Source: a candidate division WWE3 bacterium CG22_combo_CG10-13_8_21_14_all_39_12
Lineage (GTDB): Bacteria; Patescibacteriota; 4484-211; GCA-002791395
Direction of reading: 5' to 3'
Length of the DNA: 8,060 bases
Assembly: GCA_002771355.1 (NCBI GenBank)
Contig: PCSU01000069.1
Coordinates: forward strand, 1-8,060
Positions 1-3,976 of the stretch are shown one piece after another. The notes beneath the pieces are model-generated. The model saw only the letters and a program-made list of their open reading frames with translations. It was not told the origin of the DNA and ran no database searches. The translations under genes were made by a program, and so were the position numbers. Within the stretch, counting starts at the first letter, position 1. Every line of letters starts with the position of its first letter.

Positions 1-2
1 TT

Positions 3-9
3 TTTCCTT
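3..9 (-). promoter_or_regulatory. Shine-Dalgarno-like site for a gene beyond the left edge
   Basis: Read on the minus strand, the bases just after the stop codon at 11-13 are GAAGGA followed by A residues. This is a good ribosome binding site with no start codon left in the window. It suggests that another minus-strand gene begins within about ten bases of the left edge, co-transcribed with the small membrane protein at 11-364. Seen directly: the motif. Inferred: the next gene. Confidence 0.4.
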
Positions 10-10
10 C

Positions 11-364
11 TCAAATTGAAGTCTTGCCAACAACGAGAAATAAACCATCAATAAAACCAGGGCCGTCACCTTGTTCTGGTCCAGCCATGATCATCTTTAA
101 CTCTGGCTCATCGTGAAGAATTTCCATTCCCACTGGATATTTGAATAGAATGCCTAACTCCCTACTCTCATACGTCTTCCAATCTGAAGTGTCTACACGT
201 GCAGATTCAGTAACAATAGGTGCAGGTGTAAAAGTTGGTACGGGAGTTTCTCTTTGCGTGGTTGCGTACCAGTACCCTACTATAACGACAATTACAAGAA
301 CAATAATTCCAACAATTACTGCTCCGTTCCCTTTTGCATTTAATTTTTGTATGTATGTCTTCAT
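11..364 (-). CDS. Small membrane-anchored protein with TP-rich linker (hypothetical)
   Basis: This 117-residue protein has a charged N-terminus (MKTYIQKLNAKGNG), one strongly hydrophobic segment at about residues 15-33, and a Pro/Thr linker (PVPTFTPAP) at about 41-49. A short extracytoplasmic part contains W-KTYESRELGILFKYP. That last pattern (W..Y.S...G..FKYP) resembles the start of PsbP-like or uncharacterised extracellular domains common on anchored proteins of CPR bacteria. Such domains are usually well over 100 residues, and this protein stops soon after the first strands, so it may be C-terminally truncated. The ATG at 364 was chosen over a GTG at 379 because the only -10-like box (TACATT, 381-386 on the minus strand) would start RNA near 374, downstream of the GTG. 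The cell-surface location is inferred from the anchor. The function is unknown. Confidence 0.65.
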   Translation of the reverse strand: MKTYIQKLNAKGNGAVIVGIIVLVIVVIVGYWYATTQRETPVPTFTPAPIVTESARVDTSDWKTYESRELGILFKYPVGMEILHDEPELKMIMAGPEQGDGPGFIDGLFLVVGKTSI

Positions 365-471
365 ATTCTTAAAACCCACAAATGTACAGAAATTTACTGG
401 TTAATACATAAGATGATATATTGCCAAGGGGTAATTTAATCCGTACCTCCAACTACACATGTTGTTTTTTG

Positions 472-480
472 TGTTATAAT
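472..480 (+). promoter_or_regulatory. Extended -10 promoter for a tiny transcript
   Basis: TGTTATAAT is a perfect extended -10 element (TGn + TATAAT). No good -35 is present at 17 bp, which is normal for extended -10 promoters. The predicted start is near 487, exactly at the first base of the hairpin described at 486-531. No plus-strand gene follows for 3 kb, so this promoter appears to serve only the hairpin RNA. Confidence 0.55.
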
Positions 481-485
481 GTTTG

Positions 486-531
486 TGCTCCTAGCTTTCC
501 TCAGTCTTCCACCGAGCTAGGAGCATTTTTT
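486..531 (+). terminator. Rho-independent terminator hairpin
   Basis: A perfect 11-bp stem (486-496 with 515-525) is followed at once by T526-T531. The structure is a terminator only in the plus direction, since the minus strand has no T-tract after the stem. No plus-strand protein gene lies upstream inside the window, so it terminates the short RNA that starts at about 487. Confidence 0.7.
487..531 (+). ncRNA. Candidate ~45-nt hairpin small RNA
   Basis: From the predicted start near 487, the RNA would be one perfect 10-bp hairpin, GCTCCTAGCT (487-496) with AGCTAGGAGC (515-524), followed by a U-tract at 526-531. The loop is 18 nt (497-514) and unusually pyrimidine-rich, with UUUCCUC and UCUUCCACC. 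Loops of this kind can pair with Shine-Dalgarno regions, as in several known regulatory RNAs. That role is inference here. It matches no RNA family I recognise. The alternative is that it is only a terminator fed by an incidental promoter. Confidence 0.4.
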
Positions 532-593
532 ATCACCACATCAGCACTGCAAGAAAATTTCTATTGAGGTTGAGAAATACGTGTGATAAAAAA

Positions 594-1142
594 CTACGTG
601 GCTTTTGAAAGAAAAGCTTGATAATCCACGTCTTGATCTGCAACATCTTCAACTGCTCGACGAACCACATCGGATTTGCTTCTGTCAGTGTAGTTTACAA
701 TCCAATCAAGATATTTGTTTACGGTAGGTGGAATAATCATAAACATCTTTGCATCAAGCTTATTCATCATTTCATCGGTAAACGTATTTATACCGGTTCG
801 TATGCCTTTTGTGTCGGAATAATATTTAATATGAAGACCCGAGTCTTGCCCCTCAAGTACCTTTGATCTTTTATCACCAACCGGAACGAGTAAGAGTGTA
901 TGCCTTCTAACCTCTAAAGAAAGCGCAAGCTGAAAAGATTGAGCTATATCAAATATTGAAGAGTGGGCAATAACTATATCACTTGCTGAGATTGTTTTTT
1001 GAGATTCTTTAAACCGCGTTAAGAACGCCTCATCATTACCCTTCACTTCAACAGTAAAAACTTTATGGCCAGTATTTCCCAAATATTCACGAATACTCGC
1101 AACATCTTTATTTTTGTAATCACCAAGAACGCAAACTATCAT
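594..1142 (-). CDS. Nucleoside deoxyribosyltransferase-like domain fused to a ribbon-helix-helix domain
   Basis: This is a two-part protein of 182 residues. Residues 1-125 look like a small Rossmann-type fold of the nucleoside 2-deoxyribosyltransferase/TIR-like group: an opening strand MIVCVLGDY, then GHKVFTVEV, then the diagnostic-looking ASDIVIAHSS...QSFQLALSLE and a strand HTLLLVPVG. In active deoxyribosyltransferases the helix after 'aD.vvA' carries a catalytic Glu (like YELG.A). Here the corresponding position reads FQLALS, with Gln, so activity is doubtful. Residues about 133-170 form a ribbon-helix-helix signature: strand FMIIP, helix VNKYLDWIVNYT, turn, helix SKSDVVRRAVEDV, typical of CopG-type DNA-binding antitoxins. 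It lies directly downstream of a VapBC-like pair but has its own -10 box 2 nt from a leaderless ATG. A DNA-binding sensor of a nucleotide is inferred. The exact family is uncertain. Confidence 0.6.
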   Translation of the reverse strand: MIVCVLGDYKNKDVASIREYLGNTGHKVFTVEVKGNDEAFLTRFKESQKTISASDIVIAHSSIFDIAQSFQLALSLEVRRHTLLLVPVGDKRSKVLEGQDSGLHIKYYSDTKGIRTGINTFTDEMMNKLDAKMFMIIPPTVNKYLDWIVNYTDRSKSDVVRRAVEDVADQDVDYQAFLSKAT

Positions 1143-1150
1143 AATTTATA

Positions 1151-1156
1151 ATTGTA
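1151..1156 (-). promoter_or_regulatory. -10 box placing the start 2 nt before the ATG at 1142
   Basis: On the minus strand, TACAAT would set transcription at about 1144, giving a two-base leader before the ATG. No Shine-Dalgarno is visible. The -35 (GTTTTT) is poor. An overlapping TATAAA lies closer to the start codon and makes the exact box uncertain. Confidence 0.3.
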
Positions 1157-1182
1157 AGTATACAGCACCAGCAAAAACATTT

Positions 1183-1596
1183 CTATACTCGCGGCCACAC
1201 AATAACATTATACTCCTTTAATTGAGGGCGAAATGAAAATATATCCTTTATTCCCCACTCCATCATCTGTTCAATAACAATGGCATCTATTAATCTTAAT
1301 TCTGACGTAGGGTTATCAAACAATCTGGCTACAGCACGTTCAAACACCTTTTGATCTTCTCCCAACACCACAAATCCACCATTTGCAATAAGATTTAAAA
1401 ATTGCTGCATTTTTGGATACCCCTGCTTGCGACGTATTTTTTCACACACATTTAAAACAACTGTTTGTGAAGTGTATAACTTAACGGTTTGCGAAAACAG
1501 TTCACTTACAAATGAAACAGCGGCCGTATGATTAGGATGATCTGCAATATTTAATGCACTAAACGCATCAGTATTAATAAAAAGTGTATTCATCAT
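1183..1596 (-). CDS. PIN-domain (VapC-like) protein with degenerate active site
   Basis: This 137-residue single-domain protein has the length and layout of PIN ribonucleases of the VapC/COG2402 type: an opening strand TLFINTDAFSAL, helix NHTAAVSFVSELF, strand and helix TSQTVVLNVCEKIRRKQGY, LRLIDAIVIEQMMEWGIKDIFSF, and a final strand VIVWP. VapC toxins cut tRNA or rRNA using three to four acidic residues that hold Mg. Here the first Asp of the usual 'DTs' is Asn8 (D10 lies two residues on). The 'DE' pair in the third helix reads N49-V50, with E52 shifted. The third Asp is kept (D104), and the last (usually F-D) is Arg123. The site therefore looks impaired, or rebuilt on D10/E52/D104. Its ATG overlaps the stop of the antitoxin gene (TCATGATGA), so the pair is translationally coupled. 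A second ATG follows immediately at 1593. Confidence 0.75.
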   Translation of the reverse strand: MMNTLFINTDAFSALNIADHPNHTAAVSFVSELFSQTVKLYTSQTVVLNVCEKIRRKQGYPKMQQFLNLIANGGFVVLGEDQKVFERAVARLFDNPTSELRLIDAIVIEQMMEWGIKDIFSFRPQLKEYNVIVWPRV

Positions 1597-1826
1597 GATT
1601 TTATTTCAATACCAGGATGAGGTAGTTCTCCAGTGTCGTCGTCAGGAGCTTGTGTCATAGCCATAAGGGACACTATTGCTTTTTCGGTGTGTTGACGCGT
1701 GTGAACGTTTAAATGATCATCTAACACCATGCGTACGAACTCAGACACCGTTTTACCTTCTTCTAGTGACTGTGATTTAAGTTTGGAATGAAGACCCTCT
1801 GGAATAAACAACTGTGTTCGATGCAT
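1593..1826 (-). CDS. Ribbon-helix-helix antitoxin (VapB-like)
   Basis: This 77-residue protein carries a full RHH (CopG/MetJ/Arc) DNA-binding domain at residues 2-40: strand RTQLFIPEGL, helix 1 LHSKLKSQSLEEG, turn K-T-V-S, helix 2 SEFVRMVLDDHL. The rest is an acidic, proline-containing tail (PDDDTGELPHPGIEI), the kind of disordered segment that wraps and inhibits a partner toxin. It is followed, with overlapping stop and start codons, by the PIN-domain gene, which is the classical antitoxin-toxin order. Antitoxins of this type repress their own promoter. The box TTCAAA-17-TATAAT lies immediately upstream, with transcription predicted to begin at the A of the ATG. The assignment is strong at family level. 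The specific vapB subfamily cannot be told. Confidence 0.8.
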   Translation of the reverse strand: MHRTQLFIPEGLHSKLKSQSLEEGKTVSEFVRMVLDDHLNVHTRQHTEKAIVSLMAMTQAPDDDTGELPHPGIEIKS

Positions 1827-1832
1827 GCAAAG

Positions 1833-1861
1833 ATTATATACTAAAATTTAGAAAGTTTGAA
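1833..1861 (-). promoter_or_regulatory. Promoter of the antitoxin-toxin operon (leaderless)
   Basis: On the minus strand, TTCAAA (1856-1861) and a perfect TATAAT (1833-1838) are separated by 17 bp. The predicted transcription start is 1826, the A of the antitoxin start codon, so the mRNA would have no leader. No Shine-Dalgarno is visible, which fits this. Confidence 0.6.
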
Positions 1862-1874
1862 AAACTAATACGTA

Positions 1875-2624
1875 TTACACACTTCTGTCGGTAAACACAT
1901 GAATATCTTTACCTGTTTGATGTAAGTAGCCAACTGGAAAATTATTATATTCTCGCCGCGCCCCACGAACAAAACTCTTGAGCGCCTTATCAACGTTACT
2001 ACCGAACGCAAAAACCCAAATATTTGAAGCATAATCTATGGTCTTAAACGAAATTGTTACTCGACGGCTATCGACCTCATCATCTAACCGCAGGCCAACA
2101 ACAAACTCGTCCATAATATCCCCATCACATTCATAATTTGATTCATATCCTGGATTTATCCCACCCAAATCTCCTTTTGGAGTCAACTCAAAAAACATAT
2201 GTCGGCGTCGATACGTCATCAACAATTCCTCAACTCGTGAATTAAATGCACGCACCGTACCCATAAGGGTTGGTGATCTAGCGAGAATTCGATAAAAAGG
2301 TATACCTCGTTTACTTACCCGATCAATAAAACCTCTCTCTTGATAAACCCGTTCGTTACTTGCTCTATGAAATGGTTCACCCAGAATTTCTTCAAACATA
2401 ACAAGTGCAGATGGTGGCATTGGTTCAAACCCTACAATTAAATCATACAGCTCATGCAAGTAATCCCCCATTGAACAAAACAAAACAGTATCTCTTGATA
2501 AGTTTGGAGCAATAGTCAAAAAGGCCGCTATAGATGCTTCGTGAGGAGACTGACACGTATGGACATAGACATTATTTCGTTGTACGGGCCTAAACCCCTG
2601 GTACGTATCGTACTGATGCTGCAT
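1875..2624 (-). CDS. Diverged NagB/6-phosphogluconolactonase-fold protein
   Basis: The layout of this 249-residue protein matches the glucosamine-6-phosphate isomerase/6-phosphogluconolactonase family (PF01182-type). TVLFCSMGDYLHELYDLI (46-63) corresponds to the 'GGstp..lY..L' loop. MFEEILGEPFHRASN (76-90) corresponds to the 'DE..vp....SN' segment. GDLGGINPGYESNY (151-164) corresponds to 'GiG.DGHiaf'. RVTISFKTIDYASNIWVFAFG...KALKSF corresponds to 'R.T.t...l..A..v..l..G..K'. The end, NNFPVGYLHQTGKDIHVFTDRSV, corresponds to 'PaS.Lq.h....v..D..A'. The catalytic Asp and His of 'DGH' appear replaced by Pro158 and Tyr160, so normal isomerase or lactonase activity is unlikely. Transcription comes from the cupredoxin gene just upstream: that stop and this ATG are separated by one base. 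Fold assignment is by pattern only. The substrate is unknown. Confidence 0.55.
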   Translation of the reverse strand: MQHQYDTYQGFRPVQRNNVYVHTCQSPHEASIAAFLTIAPNLSRDTVLFCSMGDYLHELYDLIVGFEPMPPSALVMFEEILGEPFHRASNERVYQERGFIDRVSKRGIPFYRILARSPTLMGTVRAFNSRVEELLMTYRRRHMFFELTPKGDLGGINPGYESNYECDGDIMDEFVVGLRLDDEVDSRRVTISFKTIDYASNIWVFAFGSNVDKALKSFVRGARREYNNFPVGYLHQTGKDIHVFTDRSV

Positions 2625-2625
2625 A

Positions 2626-3261
2626 TTATTGTGTAACCGAAATTGTGCCTTCCATCCCTAGTGCCCTATCTGTTCCTATTGAACTATAGAATGTATACGT
2701 TAAAGTCTCAGGATTCGATGGAATTTTAACTGTCGCAACAATTGAAGTCTCAGGATCTATAGTTGTTGTCTGCACACCCAACTCATCAATAACAAAATTA
2801 TGAATCTGGGAACCATTATTAACAATGGTTATTGTAAGCGTGTCTCCTGGCGTGGCAGTAATCGTTTGAGGAGCAAACGAATATTCACTTACTGTTAGGG
2901 TAAATTTACGCTGTACTGGACTGGGAGTATTGGCAGGGGTTGTGGTTGTTGTTGGGTTTTCTAAATCTTTAGTTGGAACTGGGGTATTAGTTGGTGTTGG
3001 TACTTTTGTTGGATTAGTGGTTGGAACATTTGTTGGTTTTTCATCAAGATTGATATCAACATTTTCTTCCATCCCAATCTCTGCAGAACCATCGTTGTTT
3101 GCAGTTTGAGGAGTAACAGTTGGTTCGATAACATTAGCAACAACCGTATCTGTCGTTGAACCAGGAGCCGCATGATACACAACAACTCCCCACACCAAAC
3201 CTGTCACCAACAACAAAACGATTGCAAAAATTGCTTTCGAAGTGGTGGGAGAGCCTTGCAT
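2626..3261 (-). CDS. Membrane-anchored cupredoxin-like protein with incomplete copper site
   Basis: With the start used here the protein has 211 residues: a membrane anchor at about 9-30 (AIFAIVLLLVTGLVWGVVVY), a long low-complexity linker at about 45-117 rich in Thr/Pro (TPTNTPVPT), and a plastocyanin/azurin-like domain at about 118-211. The domain has the family's strands and its first ligand (I-H154-NF). It also has the end motif FY.S...DRALGMEGTISV, where type 1 copper proteins have FYC....H...GM. Cys is Ser193 and His is Asp198, while Met203 stays. Two of four copper ligands are therefore missing. It is probably an exported, anchored beta-sandwich, whether or not it binds metal. An upstream ATG at 3288 would add nine residues. 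I chose 3261 because an extended -10 (TGCTATAAT) puts the RNA start at 3262, downstream of the other ATG. It is the first gene of an operon with the sugar-isomerase-like gene. Confidence 0.7.
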   Translation of the reverse strand: MQGSPTTSKAIFAIVLLLVTGLVWGVVVYHAAPGSTTDTVVANVIEPTVTPQTANNDGSAEIGMEENVDINLDEKPTNVPTTNPTKVPTPTNTPVPTKDLENPTTTTTPANTPSPVQRKFTLTVSEYSFAPQTITATPGDTLTITIVNNGSQIHNFVIDELGVQTTTIDPETSIVATVKIPSNPETLTYTFYSSIGTDRALGMEGTISVTQ

Positions 3262-3268
3262 AAAAAAT

Positions 3269-3295
3269 ATTATAGCATCCCATTTCATGGCTCAA
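3269..3295 (-). promoter_or_regulatory. Extended -10 promoter of the cupredoxin operon (leaderless)
   Basis: On the minus strand, TGC-TATAAT (3269-3277) has a TTGAGC -35-like box 15 bp upstream (3290-3295). The predicted start at 3262 leaves a single base before the ATG at 3261. The promoter lies inside the longer reading frame that starts at 3288, which argues against that start. Confidence 0.5.
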
Positions 3296-3393
3296 CTAAA
3301 GGTTTTTTGTAATTATGGTACGATACGTCCCAGTACATTAGCAAATAGTAGGTTTAACTCATTTTCTAAACTGGTCACGTTTTAGTTAGTAGG

Positions 3394-3433
3394 TATATAG
3401 TTACCCCAAAACAAAATGTCATATTGGGTAACT
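3394..3433 (+). repeat. Dyad AGTTACCC...GGGTAACT upstream of the orphan gene
   Basis: An 8-bp inverted repeat (3399-3406 with 3426-3433) has a 19-nt spacer. Its flanks read ATATAGTTACCCC on the left and GGGTAACTTAC on the right. It overlaps a weak candidate promoter for the 82-residue gene (TGGTCA 3372-3377, TATAGT 3396-3401). It could be an operator or a leader hairpin. A near-copy of the same arrangement lies at 3882-3930, before comM. Confidence 0.35.
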
Positions 3434-3496
3434 TACAAAGCTAGTCATATGGGGGTAAACTAACAGTAGCATACGTCAGTTTGTTTTGGAACCTCC

Positions 3497-3502
3497 AAGG
3501 AG
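3497..3502 (+). promoter_or_regulatory. Strong Shine-Dalgarno for the 82-residue gene
   Basis: AAGGAG lies nine bases before the ATG at 3512. It is the strongest internal ribosome binding site in the window and the main reason for accepting this small orphan as a real gene. Confidence 0.7.
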
Positions 3503-3511
3503 ATTGTAATT

Positions 3512-3760
3512 ATGTCACGAACGTACATTCTTTTGCTGGGTTTTGTTGAGGAACATTTTGTTCAAATGATTGTTGGAACGAGCGCAAGTGTTGAACAAGA
3601 TGTCCTTACTTTTTCAACAGCTGATGTTGTGAGTTGCGACAATAGAAAAGCATTACAACTTGCAAATATGCCGCTAACAGTTGTGGGAACCATACCTCTG
3701 GTTTGGTATCGGAATTGGCGTATACCCGGAAAACTTGTTGCTTGTAATAACCAATCCTAA
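3512..3760 (+). CDS. Orphan 82-residue protein, function unknown
   Basis: I do not recognise this protein. It has 82 residues and no transmembrane segment long enough to be convincing. The N-terminal part (SRTYILLLGF) is hydrophobic, followed by alternating polar/hydrophobic stretches suggestive of beta strands (MIVGTSASVEQDVLTFS, LTVVGTIPLVWYRNW). There are two cysteines (42 and 78). The start is well supported by AAGGAG nine bases upstream. It stands alone on the plus strand, with about 220 bp of non-coding sequence on each side. Dyad repeats lie in front of it and a perfect 15-bp inverted repeat lies 26 bp after the stop. This isolated setting, with its own signals, suggests a separately regulated single-gene unit. 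Confidence 0.65.
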   Translation: MSRTYILLLGFVEEHFVQMIVGTSASVEQDVLTFSTADVVSCDNRKALQLANMPLTVVGTIPLVWYRNWRIPGKLVACNNQS

Positions 3761-3786
3761 CGGTTAATTAGGCAACACTATTATTT

Positions 3787-3823
3787 GCCTTAAGGTTGTA
3801 GGTTTTAGCTACAACCTTAAGGC
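3787..3823 (+). repeat. Perfect 15-bp inverted repeat (hairpin) after the orphan gene
   Basis: Arms 3787-3801 and 3809-3823 are exact complements (GCCTTAAGGTTGTAG and its reverse complement), with a 7-nt loop. The arm contains CCTTAAGG. No T-tract follows on either strand (CCACTTT on plus), so it is not a standard intrinsic terminator. It may still end or protect the 3512-3760 transcript, or be a small palindromic element. Confidence 0.75.
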
Positions 3824-3881
3824 CCACTTTAATTCCTTGCATTAATGTTCTATACTCATCTATAGTTGTTGTGGAAGACAT

Positions 3882-3930
3882 ATAGTTATCTCTAATTAAC
3901 CGATTCGTACATGGATGGGTAGATAACTTG
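3882..3930 (+). repeat. Second dyad, AGTTATCT...AGATAACT, upstream of comM
   Basis: An 8-bp inverted repeat (3884-3891 with 3921-3928) has a 29-nt spacer and flanks ATATAGTTATCTC and AGATAACTTGT. It shares 11 of 13 positions with the left flank of the dyad at 3394-3433, and 9 of 13 with the right flank (GGGTAACTTACAA against AGATAACTTGTAA). A candidate comM promoter (TTGTAA 3928-3933, TACAAA 3950-3955) begins at its right arm, so an operator role is plausible. Confidence 0.3.
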
Positions 3931-3976
3931 TAATACCGCCTAGGCCAAATACAAATAAAAATTTGGTGTTAGCTAT

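Noticed and set aside
141..404. Plus-strand open frame of 87 codons opposite the small membrane protein
   Set aside because: It mirrors the membrane-anchored gene, has no ribosome binding site and gives no protein-like pattern.
504..512. Nine-base complementarity between the small-RNA loop (GTCTTCCAC) and the region before comM (3871-3879)
   Set aside because: About one 9-base match of this kind is expected by chance in a window this size, and the site lies upstream of the likely comM transcript start.
2961..3185. Second minus-strand frame of 74 codons inside the cupredoxin gene
   Set aside because: It is a frame shadow of the Thr/Pro repeat region, and its Leu/Gln-rich translation reflects ACN and CCN codons read out of frame.
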